Origin: Pseudomonadota bacterium
Lineage (GTDB): Bacteria; Pseudomonadota; Alphaproteobacteria; Caulobacterales; Caulobacteraceae
NCBI GenBank assembly: GCA_023445955.1
Contig: JAEXJH010000653.1
Location: forward strand, 1 to 8,030
Direction of reading: 5' to 3'
Length of the DNA stretch: 8,030 bases
In this document: positions 1 to 5,909 of the stretch, one piece after another
Layout: every line of letters begins with the position of its first letter
Position numbering within the stretch: position 1 is the first letter of the stretch
Program-made: the position numbers and the translations under genes
The notes under the pieces: model-generated
What the model saw: only the letters and a program-made list of their open reading frames with translations
The model's database searches: none
What the model was told of the DNA's origin: nothing

Positions 1-986
1 GCGTGGCGCAGGCGGCGCTGCTGACCTGGGGCGTCAACAAGTCCGGCGCCCAGGTCCACTGGCGGCTGCCGCGCCTCACCCCCGAAGTACGCGAACTGAT
101 CGGCAAGGCCATCCCGGGGGCGCTGGCGGCCAGCGCCACCCAGGTCAACATCTTCATCTCCGGCAACCAGGCCAGCCACGTGCCGGGCGGCCGGCCCTGG
201 CTGGCCACGGCCGATCGCCTCTACCAGCTGCCCTTGGGCCTGGTGGGCGTGGCCATCGGCGTCGCCTTGCTGCCGCGCCTGTCGCGCGCCGTGCACTCGG
301 GCGATCGCGAGGACGCCCAGAGCGCCATGGACCAGGGCGTCACGCTGGCCATGGCGCTGACCCTGCCGGCGGCGGCGGCCCTGATCGCCATGCCCGGCTT
401 CCTGTCGGACGGCCTCTATACCCGCGGCGAGTTCACCGCCTTCGACGCCAGCCAGACGGCGGCGGCGCTGTTCTTCTACGGCCTGGGCACCCCGGCCTTC
501 GTGCTGCAGCAGCTCTATTCGCGGGCCTTCTTCGCGCGCGGCGACACCAAGAGCCCGATGCGCTACGCGCTGATCTCGGTGGCCGTGAACATCGCCTTCG
601 GCGTGGCGCTGTTCCAGTTGGTCGGCGTGCGCGGCATCGCGGCGGCGACGGCCATCGCCTCGTGGATCAATGTCGGCCAGATGGCCTGGGGCCTGAAGGC
701 CAAGAAGGAATACGGCCCCTCGCTCGACACCTGGTCGCGCCTGGCCCGCATCCTGCTCGCCAGCCTGGGCATGGGCCTGGCTTTGGCGGCCGCCTCGCAC
801 TATCGCGAGCTGATCGAGGCGCCGCTTCGGGCGATCGGCCTGCATGGACATGCGCTGGGGGCCAAGGAATTCGCCCTGGCCATCACCTGCCTGGCCGGCG
901 CGGCGCTCTATCCGCCGCTGCTGTTCCTGTTCGGCGGCGTCAAGCCGGCCGAGCTGAAGGCGGCCCTGCGGCGGGGCAAGGCTTGA
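1..986 (+). CDS. murJ: Lipid II flippase MurJ (MviN), C-terminal part, 5' end outside window
   Basis: MurJ is an inner-membrane flippase of the MOP superfamily that moves lipid II across the cytoplasmic membrane for peptidoglycan synthesis. About 327 residues are present; full MurJ proteins are around 510-530 residues, so roughly the first 190 lie upstream. The reading frame is open to the left edge (first full codon at 3, a GTG that need not be the start). The family hallmark is the segment ADRLYQLPLGLVGVAIGVAL followed by LLPRLSR, near residues 67-93 of the visible part. Several hydrophobic membrane segments alternate with short basic or polar loops, as expected for the last eight or so helices. 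The stop TGA ends at 986, 45 bp before trpS on the same strand, so the two are probably co-transcribed. Murein flippase and trpS neighbours are common in alphaproteobacteria (known context). The call is firm; only the 5' end is missing. Confidence 0.95.
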   Translation, partial: VAQAALLTWGVNKSGAQVHWRLPRLTPEVRELIGKAIPGALAASATQVNIFISGNQASHVPGGRPWLATADRLYQLPLGLVGVAIGVALLPRLSRAVHSGDREDAQSAMDQGVTLAMALTLPAAAALIAMPGFLSDGLYTRGEFTAFDASQTAAALFFYGLGTPAFVLQQLYSRAFFARGDTKSPMRYALISVAVNIAFGVALFQLVGVRGIAAATAIASWINVGQMAWGLKAKKEYGPSLDTWSRLARILLASLGMGLALAAASHYRELIEAPLRAIGLHGHALGAKEFALAITCLAGAALYPPLLFLFGGVKPAELKAALRRGKA

Positions 987-1031
987 TGACCCGCTTCCAC
1001 TTCCTCGATTTCGACAGCCAAGGCTGAAGGC

Positions 1032-2081
1032 ATGACCGACCAAGCTCCCGCCACCCAAACCCCCGCCGCCTATACGGGTCCGTCCCGCGTGCTCTCGGGC
1101 GTCCAGCCCTCGGGCGCCCTGCACCTGGGCAACTATCTGGGCGCGCTGGTGAAGTTCTCGCGCCTGCAGCACGAGATCGACACCTTCATCTTCGTGGCCG
1201 ACCTGCACGCCATCACCGTCTGGCAGGACCCGGCGCTGCTGGCCCAGCAGACGCGCGAGATCGCCGCCGCCTACATCGCCTCGGGCCTGGACCCGGACAA
1301 GGCGACGATCTTCCCGCAGGCGGCGGTGCGCGAGCACGCCGAGCTGGCCTGGATCTTCCAGTGCGTCGCCCGCCTGGGCTGGCTGGACCGCATGACCCAG
1401 TTCAAGGAGAAGAGCGGCAAGCACAAGGAGCGCAGCTCGGTGGGCCTCTACACCTACCCGGTGCTGCAGGCGGCCGACATCCTGGTCTACAAGGCCACCC
1501 ACGTGCCGGTCGGCGAGGACCAGAAGCAGCACCTGGAGCTGACCCGCGACATCGCCCAGAAGTTCAACCACGACTTCGGCGCGCCAGGCTTCTTCCCGCA
1601 GCCCGATCCGCTGATCCAGGGGCCTGGAGCGCGGGTCATGTCCTTGCGTGACGGCGCGGCCAAGATGAGCAAGTCCGATCCGTCGGACAATTCGCGCATC
1701 AACCTGACCGACGACGCCGACACCATCGCCGCCAAGATCAAGAAGGCCCGCACCGATCCGGAGCCGCTGCCCGAGACCCTGGAAGAGCTGACCGGCCGCG
1801 CCGAGGCCGACAACCTGGTCGGCATCTTCGCTGCGCTGTCGGGCCGCACCAAGGCCGAAGTGCTGGCCGACTACGCCGGCAAGGGCTTTGGCGCCTTCAA
1901 GCCGGACCTGGCGGACCTGGCGGTCGAGAAGCTGGCTCCGGTCGGCGACAAGATGCGCGGCCTGCTGGGCGATCCGGCGGTGCTGGACGCCATCCTGGCC
2001 AAGGGCGCGGCCAAGGCCTCCGAGGCCGCCGCCCCGACCCTGGCCGAGGTCAAGAAGCTGGTCGGCTTCTGGGGGGCTTGA
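1032..2081 (+). CDS. trpS: Tryptophan--tRNA ligase (class Ic)
   Basis: TrpS charges tRNA-Trp with tryptophan using ATP, in the cytoplasm. The 349-residue length fits bacterial TrpRS. The class I signatures are both visible: the HIGH-type motif PSGALHLGN at residues 26-34 and KMSKS at residues 211-215, inside [16 protein letters not shown]. Between them lie the tryptophan-pocket segment [10 protein letters not shown] and the segment [18 protein letters not shown], both typical of TrpRS rather than TyrRS. The chosen ATG has a plausible Shine-Dalgarno AAGG at 1020-1023, eight bases upstream. About 20 extra residues rich in Ala, Pro and Thr precede the catalytic fold, a short N-terminal extension. 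It follows murJ with a 45-bp gap that holds a possible 13-codon mini-ORF. No anthranilate-type leader or obvious attenuator is seen. Confidence 0.97.
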   Translation: MTDQAPATQTPAAYTGPSRVLSGVQPSGALHLGNYLGALVKFSRLQHEIDTFIFVADLHAITVWQDPALLAQQTREIAAAYIASGLDPDKATIFPQAAVREHAELAWIFQCVARLGWLDRMTQFKEKSGKHKERSSVGLYTYPVLQAADILVYKATHVPVGEDQKQHLELTRDIAQKFNHDFGAPGFFPQPDPLIQGPGARVMSLRDGAAKMSKSDPSDNSRINLTDDADTIAAKIKKARTDPEPLPETLEELTGRAEADNLVGIFAALSGRTKAEVLADYAGKGFGAFKPDLADLAVEKLAPVGDKMRGLLGDPAVLDAILAKGAAKASEAAAPTLAEVKKLVGFWGA

Positions 2082-2112
2082 GGTCTGGAATGAAGCGGCG
2101 TCTTGTCAGGCC

Positions 2113-2604
2113 ATGACCGACGCCGCTTCTCCTAGTCGCCGCAAGTTCCTCGTCATCGCCGACGACACGCCGGAGTTCGCCGCGGCCCTGAAATACGCCT
2201 GCCGCCGGGCCCGCTCGACCAACGGTCACGTGGCGCTGCTGAAGGTGATCTCGCCCGCCGAGTTCGAACACTGGAGCGGCGTGCGCGAGGAGATCGAGCG
2301 CCAGGAGCGCGAGGAGGCCGAGGCCCTGCTGCAGAGCCTCGCCGCTCAGGTCGTGGCGGCCACCGGCCTGCCGCCCGAGTTCATCATAAAGCATGCCGAC
2401 AGCGTCCGGACCGCGCTGAAGCAGGTCATCGCCGCCGATCCGGCCATCAAGATCCTGATCCTGGCGACGTCGACGGCCGGGCGTGGCCCCGGCCCGCTGA
2501 TCTCCGCCATCGCCAAGGAGGGCGTCGGCTTCGCCGGCCGCAAGCTGCCCGTCACCGTGGTGCCGGGCGACCTGACGGACGCGGAGATCGAGGAGTTGGC
2601 TTAG
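2113..2604 (+). CDS. Universal stress protein (UspA-family) domain protein
   Basis: The product is a 163-residue single-domain protein of the UspA / adenine-nucleotide alpha-hydrolase-like fold. UspA proteins act in stress survival, often by binding nucleotides; the specific role here is unknown. The start of the fold, KFLVIADDTPEFAAALKYACRRA, gives the first beta strand with the usual D(D/G)S/T-like turn. A charged helix (REEIERQEREEAEALLQ) follows, then a hydrophobic strand (KILILATS) and a closing strand (LPVTVVPG). The canonical nucleotide loop G-x2-G-x9-G-S/T is not clear: the equivalent region reads TAGRGPGPLIS, so ATP binding is doubtful. ATG 2113 is the only ATG in frame in the gap after trpS; the reading frame stays open further up inside trpS, but that part overlaps trpS coding. 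The Shine-Dalgarno is weak. The gene lies 31 bp after trpS, so it may be read through from it. Its stop overlaps that of the convergent P450 gene. Confidence 0.85.
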   Translation: MTDAASPSRRKFLVIADDTPEFAAALKYACRRARSTNGHVALLKVISPAEFEHWSGVREEIERQEREEAEALLQSLAAQVVAATGLPPEFIIKHADSVRTALKQVIAADPAIKILILATSTAGRGPGPLISAIAKEGVGFAGRKLPVTVVPGDLTDAEIEELA

Positions 2605-3869
2605 GTCCGCTCGGGGATCCGCACCATCATCCGCTCGTAGCCCTTCACGAAGGTCGAGTGGACGCGCTTGGGTTCTTCCAGAACCTCGATCTTCGGGAAG
2701 CGCTTGAGCACCTCTTCCCAGACGATCTTCAGCTGCATCTCGGCCAGGCGGTTGCCCACGCAGCGGTGGATGCCGAAGCCGAACGACAGGTGGCGGCGGG
2801 CCTGGGGGCGGTCGATGATGAAGGCGTCGGCGTTCTCGATGACCGTGTCGTCGCGGTTGCCCGAGACGTACCACATGACGACCTTGTCGCCCTTCTTGAT
2901 GGTCTTGCCGGCCAGCTCGTAGTCCTCCAGCGCCGTGCGGCGCATGTGGGCCAGCGGGGTCTGCCAGCGGATGATCTCCGAGACCATGTTCGGGATCAGG
3001 CTGGGGTCGGCGCGCAGCTTGGCTTCTTCCTGCGGGTTCTTGCTCAGGGCGTAGAGGCCGCCGGTTAGCGAGTTGCGGGTCGTGTCATTGCCGCCGACGA
3101 TCAGCAGGATGACGTTGCCCAGATACTCCATCGGCGGCATGTCGCGGGTGGCCTCGCCGTGGGCCAGCATCGAGATCAGGTCGCTGCCGGGCTCGGTCTG
3201 GTTGACCCGCTCGTTCCACAGGTTGGTGAAGTACCCCAGGCACTCCAGCAGCTCTGTGCGGCGCTGCTCCTCGCTCTCGACGATGCCGCTCTCGGGCGAG
3301 GCGGTGGCGACGTCCGACCAGCGGGTCAGCTTGCGGCGCTCTTCCCAGGGGAAGTCGAACAGGGTGGCCAGCATCTGGGTGGTCAGCTCGATCGAGACCT
3401 TGTCGACCCAGTCGAACGGCTCGTCGATCGGCAACGTGTCCAGGATCTGGCAGACCCGCTCGCGGATGATGCCTTCGAGACGGCCCAGGTTCTGCGGCGA
3501 GACGATCGGGCTGACCGTCTTGCGCTGGATGTCGTGCTTGGGCTGGTCCATGGCGATGAACATCGGCAGGACGAAGTCCTCGTCGAAGTCACGGATGGTG
3601 ATGCCGCCCAAGTGGGCGTCCGACGAGAAGACCTGGTGGGTCGTGTCGACGGTCATGATGTCGTTGTAGCGGGTGATCGACCAGTACGGCCCGATCTCCT
3701 CATTGCCCTTCGACCAGTGGACGGGGTCCTCTTTTCGCAGGCGTTCGAAGTAGGGCCACATGGCGTCGGCCTGGAACAGGTCCGGATCGGCCACGTGATA
3801 GTCCTCGAGAGGGATCGAATAGGCCTTCGCGCGCGCGGCCTCTTTCAGGTCGATCGAACCATCGCTCAT
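2601..3869 (-). CDS. Cytochrome P450, CYP153-like (probable terminal alkane/fatty-acid hydroxylase)
   Basis: The product is a soluble, heme-thiolate monooxygenase of 422 residues with no signal peptide or membrane anchor. The P450 signatures are complete. The I-helix has GGNDTT at 259-264. The K-helix ExxR is E298-R301. The heme loop FGFGIHRCVG has the iron ligand Cys370, with His368 in place of the more common Arg. The N-terminal region (ADAMWPYFERLRKEDPVHW) and segments such as IAMDQPKHDIQRKTVSPIV resemble CYP153 enzymes, which hydroxylate the terminal carbon of medium-chain alkanes and fatty acids. Caulobacter is known to carry CYP153 members. The subfamily call is from memory of the family, not a search. 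CYP153 enzymes need a ferredoxin and a ferredoxin reductase, and neither is in this window. I chose the ATG at 3869 because a strong GGGAGG lies eight bases upstream; an in-frame ATG at 3893 would put that site inside the gene. Transcription is divergent from nfu. Confidence 0.93.
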   Translation of the reverse strand: MSDGSIDLKEAARAKAYSIPLEDYHVADPDLFQADAMWPYFERLRKEDPVHWSKGNEEIGPYWSITRYNDIMTVDTTHQVFSSDAHLGGITIRDFDEDFVLPMFIAMDQPKHDIQRKTVSPIVSPQNLGRLEGIIRERVCQILDTLPIDEPFDWVDKVSIELTTQMLATLFDFPWEERRKLTRWSDVATASPESGIVESEEQRRTELLECLGYFTNLWNERVNQTEPGSDLISMLAHGEATRDMPPMEYLGNVILLIVGGNDTTRNSLTGGLYALSKNPQEEAKLRADPSLIPNMVSEIIRWQTPLAHMRRTALEDYELAGKTIKKGDKVVMWYVSGNRDDTVIENADAFIIDRPQARRHLSFGFGIHRCVGNRLAEMQLKIVWEEVLKRFPKIEVLEEPKRVHSTFVKGYERMMVRIPERT

Positions 3870-3877
3870 CTTCGGAT

Positions 3878-3883
3878 CCTCCC
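3878..3883 (-). promoter_or_regulatory. Strong Shine-Dalgarno site of the P450 gene
   Basis: On the minus strand the sequence reads GGGAGG, with eight bases before the ATG at 3869. It is the best ribosome binding site in the window and decides the P450 start against the ATG 24 bases further up. Confidence 0.8.
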
Positions 3884-3915
3884 GGCGGATCATTGTTATG
3901 CCGCCATGACGACAG

Positions 3916-3937
3916 AAAATGACGCCGGTGTCACTTT
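3916..3937. promoter_or_regulatory. Imperfect palindrome between the divergent P450 and nfu genes, possible operator
   Basis: The core TGACGCCGGTGTCA at 3920-3933 is symmetric except for one base pair position per arm, and it is flanked by AAA on the left and TTT on the right. Nine of eleven positions pair over 22 bp. The site sits 47 bp upstream of the P450 start and 58 bp upstream of the nfu start, inside the only long non-coding gap here (3870-3995). TGAC/GTCA arms of this size are typical of dimeric helix-turn-helix repressors such as TetR or GntR types (general knowledge). No regulator gene lies beside it, so the protein that would bind is unknown. Apart from this palindrome and a weak nfu promoter candidate I see nothing else in the gap. 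Confidence 0.4.
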
Positions 3938-3995
3938 TAAAATGCCGCAGCGGGCCGGACTTGCGTCACGAGGCCGCGAGGTCCATCTGTCGGCC

Positions 3996-4574
3996 ATGTT
4001 CATCCAGACCGAAACCACCCCGAACCCTGAGGTCCTGAAGTTCCTGCCCGGCCGCGAAGTGCTGGGCGAGGGCGCTCGGGAATTCCGCACGCCGGAAGAG
4101 GGCGACGCCTCGCCGCTGGCCAAGGCGCTGTTCGACTTGGGCGACGTCACGCGGGTGTTCTTCGGTCCCGACTTCCTGACCGTGACCAAGGGCGAGGACG
4201 CCCAGTGGCCGCACCTGAAGGCGCCGATCCTGGCGGCCATCATGGACCACTTCACCAGCGGCCGACCGGTGTTGCTGGACGCGTCGCCGATCGCGGATGG
4301 CGGTCACGACGAAGACGGCGTCTATGACGAGGACACCGCCCAGATCGTCGCCGAGATCAAGGAGCTGCTCGACACCCGCATCCGTCCGGCCGTGGCCCAG
4401 GACGGCGGCGACATCGTCTTCTCGCGCTTCGAGCCGCAGACCGGCGTGGTGTGGCTGCACATGCGCGGCGCCTGCTCGGGCTGCCCGTCCTCGTCGGCGA
4501 CCCTGAAATCGGGCGTCGAGAACATGCTCAAGCACTATGTGCCGGAAGTGACCCGCGTCGAGCAGACGCTCTAA
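3996..4574 (+). CDS. Nfu-type Fe-S cluster carrier protein (NfuN domain plus NifU C-terminal domain)
   Basis: The product is a cytoplasmic Fe-S carrier of 192 residues that receives clusters from the assembly machinery and passes them to client enzymes. The N-terminal domain (about residues 1-87, starting MFIQTETTPNPEVLKFLPGR) is the Nfu N-domain seen in mitochondrial NFU1 and alphaproteobacterial relatives. The C-terminal NifU-like domain (about 113-182) carries the cluster-binding CxxC, Cys160 and Cys163, in GACSGCPSS. An acidic linker (DGGHDEDGVYDEDT) joins them. The architecture differs from enterobacterial NfuA, whose N-domain is a degenerate A-type scaffold, so I give no symbol. The frame is open upstream, with another ATG at 3906, but family members begin at MFIQTE, so 3996 is chosen. 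No good Shine-Dalgarno is seen; the transcript may be leaderless. It is followed by a separately promoted reductase gene. Confidence 0.95.
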   Translation: MFIQTETTPNPEVLKFLPGREVLGEGAREFRTPEEGDASPLAKALFDLGDVTRVFFGPDFLTVTKGEDAQWPHLKAPILAAIMDHFTSGRPVLLDASPIADGGHDEDGVYDEDTAQIVAEIKELLDTRIRPAVAQDGGDIVFSRFEPQTGVVWLHMRGACSGCPSSSATLKSGVENMLKHYVPEVTRVEQTL

Positions 4575-4577
4575 GGC

Positions 4578-4605
4578 TTGATCCCTTCGCCGGCCTGGCT
4601 ATATC
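4578..4605 (+). promoter_or_regulatory. Sigma-73-type promoter of the RutE-like reductase gene
   Basis: The -10 element GCTATATC at 4598-4605 matches the Caulobacter housekeeping consensus GCTANAWC at every position. The -35 is TTGATCC at 4578-4584 (consensus TTGACGS), and the spacer is 13 nt, within the 10-14 allowed. Transcription should begin near 4612, giving a leader of about 28 nt that contains GAAGGA (4628-4633) just before the ATG at 4640. This is the best promoter match in the window. Confidence 0.65.
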
Positions 4606-4622
4606 GTAACCTGACTAGTTAC
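4606..4622. promoter_or_regulatory. Inverted repeat over the predicted transcription start, candidate operator
   Basis: GTAAC at 4606-4610 and GTTAC at 4618-4622 form perfect 5-bp arms around a 7-nt spacer. With a one-base bulge the symmetry extends outward (ATC on the left, GAT on the right). The site abuts the -10 element and covers the expected start of transcription, a classic position for a repressor. The spacing and length suit winged-helix dimers of MarR or HxlR type, which often control flavin reductases and quinone/nitro-compound reductases. The regulator family is inference. Confidence 0.45.
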
Positions 4623-4639
4623 AGATCGAAGGATCGGCC

Positions 4640-5227
4640 ATGGCCAAGATCGAAGACGCCGCGCTCGCCCAGCTGTTCACCGAAGCCCGCACCCGCAACG
4701 GCTGGGATCCGACCCCGCTGCCGGAAGAGACGCTGCACGCGCTGTACGAGCTGGTGAAATTCGGCCCGACAGCGGCCAACGCCAGCCCGGCCCGCTTCTA
4801 TTTCCTGACCTCGCAAGAGGCCAAGGAGCGCCTGGCCAAGCACGCTTCGGGCTCGAACGCGCCGAAGATCCTGCAAGCGCCCGTCACAGTGATCGTCGGC
4901 TACGACCTCGACTTCCCCGAAACCCTGCCCAAGCTGTTCCCGCACGCGCCGGGCGCCAAGGACTGGTTCAGCGACATGACGGCCCGCGAGTGGGGCGCTC
5001 TGCGCAACAGCTCGCTGCAGGGCGGCTATTTCATCCTGGCGGCGCGGGCCCTGGGCCTGGACGCCGGCCCGATGTCGGGCTTCGACAACGCCGGCGTCGA
5101 CGCCGAGTTCTTCGCGGGCACTAACATCAAGAGCAACTTCATCACCTCGATCGGCCACGGCACGGACGAGGGGCTGTTCCCGCGCAACCCGCGCCTGACC
5201 TTCGATGAGGCGGCGAAGATTCTCTGA
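4640..5227 (+). CDS. RutE/HadB-like nitroreductase-family flavin oxidoreductase
   Basis: This is a small FMN-dependent NAD(P)H oxidoreductase of 195 residues. It resembles RutE, the enzyme that reduces malonic semialdehyde to 3-hydroxypropionate in uracil degradation, over its whole length. Shared segments include ARTRNGW (residues 16-22), the flavin-phosphate region [12 protein letters not shown] (42-53), [17 protein letters not shown], and [13 protein letters not shown], with [21 protein letters not shown] near the end. No other rut gene is nearby, so a true malonic semialdehyde role is not supported by context and no symbol is given. A general nitro- or quinone-reductase role is equally possible. 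It has its own promoter, a candidate operator over the start site, and a GAAGGA ribosome binding site, all pointing to separate regulated expression. Its stop is 37 bp before the lipoprotein gene. Confidence 0.9.
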   Translation: MAKIEDAALAQLFTEARTRNGWDPTPLPEETLHALYELVKFGPTAANASPARFYFLTSQEAKERLAKHASGSNAPKILQAPVTVIVGYDLDFPETLPKLFPHAPGAKDWFSDMTAREWGALRNSSLQGGYFILAARALGLDAGPMSGFDNAGVDAEFFAGTNIKSNFITSIGHGTDEGLFPRNPRLTFDEAAKIL

Positions 5228-5231
5228 TCTG

Positions 5232-5258
5232 GTGACGGCGGAGGGGGCGAGCTACAAA
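5232..5258 (+). promoter_or_regulatory. Candidate sigma-73-type promoter of the lipoprotein-tsaB-rimI operon
   Basis: GTGACGG at 5232-5238 matches TTGACGS in six of seven positions. GCTACAAA at 5251-5258 matches GCTANAWC except for the last base. The spacer is 12 nt. The predicted start of transcription falls on or next to the ATG at 5265, which would make the mRNA leaderless. Confidence 0.45.
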
Positions 5259-5264
5259 GCCCGC

Positions 5265-5906
5265 ATGACCCTCCGCCACACTCTCCTCGCTCTGCCGCTC
5301 GTGCTGCTCGCCGCCTGTGGGCCGGCGAAGAAGGACGAAACCGCCACGGCCCCCGCCGCCGAGGCCGGGACCAAGGCCCCCGTCCGCGTCGCCATCGCGC
5401 CCTATGCCGGCGGTCCGCTGAAGATCAGCAATGACGGCGTCGGCCCGATCAACAGCTCGGTGGCCTTCGACCTCAACACGCTGAAGGTCTTGTTCCCCAA
5501 GGCCAAGGTCGAGCAGGCCTTCCTGCACTTCGGCGAAGGTCCGGCCCAGCCGATCATCAATGTCGAGCAGGACAACGTCCCGCTGGCCGAGATCGGCAAG
5601 ACCGACGACGCCGAGATCGCCTATGTGCGGGTCAACGCCGGCGACGCCCGCGGCCCCAAGGACGAGCAGCTGCTGGCCAAGTGGGCCGGCCTCGGCTTCA
5701 CCGTCGACCAATGCCGCGCCGGCGAGGGCCGCGAAATCAACATGACGATCTGCGTCCGCCCTGAAGCGCCCAATGTCTCCTACGTGTTCGGCGTCCCGGG
5801 CTATACCGGCAAGGCCGTGCCGTCCGAGGCCATCCTGAAGGCCAAGGGGCAGCTCAACGAGTTCGTCTGGCGTCCGACCGAAGGCGCGGTCGTCGGCGCC
5901 GGCTGA
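5265..5906 (+). CDS. Putative lipoprotein of unknown function
   Basis: The product is 213 residues. The start MTLRHTLLALPLVLLAACG is a lipoprotein signal: short basic n-region, hydrophobic core, and lipobox LAAC with Cys18 as the lipidation site. After it comes a low-complexity Ala/Thr/Lys/Glu linker (about 20-43), then one compact domain to the end. Cys150 and Cys163 could form a disulfide in the periplasm. The domain (DGVGPINSSVAFDLNTLKVL, later YVFGVPGYTG) faintly recalls the DUF1131 / YfeY lipoproteins, but I am not sure of this. ATG 5265 is chosen because it gives a clean signal peptide; in-frame GTG 5232 or ATG 5205 would add residues before it and overlap the promoter or the upstream gene. 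A GGAGGGGG stretch lies about 17 nt upstream, too far for a normal ribosome site. TsaB follows after 3 bp, so the genes are one operon, yet nothing in the protein suggests tRNA work. Confidence 0.85.
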   Translation: MTLRHTLLALPLVLLAACGPAKKDETATAPAAEAGTKAPVRVAIAPYAGGPLKISNDGVGPINSSVAFDLNTLKVLFPKAKVEQAFLHFGEGPAQPIINVEQDNVPLAEIGKTDDAEIAYVRVNAGDARGPKDEQLLAKWAGLGFTVDQCRAGEGREINMTICVRPEAPNVSYVFGVPGYTGKAVPSEAILKAKGQLNEFVWRPTEGAVVGAG

Positions 5907-5909
5907 TCC

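Noticed and set aside
2050..2874. 274-codon minus-strand frame opposite the stress protein and reaching into the P450 end
   Set aside because: It is Arg/Gly/His-rich without any recognisable fold, and it overlaps two well-supported genes in other frames.
3870..3893. Upstream ATG at 3893 adding eight residues to the P450
   Set aside because: The added segment contains the strong GGGAGG site that serves the ATG at 3869, and no ribosome site precedes the upstream ATG.
3159..3995. Long open frame on the plus strand running antisense to the P450 and fused in frame to Nfu
   Set aside because: The upstream part mirrors P450 codons in GC-rich DNA and shows no protein family. The P450 on the other strand has all its catalytic motifs, and Nfu proteins start at MFIQTE (3996).
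3906..3995. ATG at 3906 adding 30 residues to the Nfu protein
   Set aside because: The extension would encode the operator-like palindrome and does not resemble the Nfu N-domain, which starts at MFIQTE.
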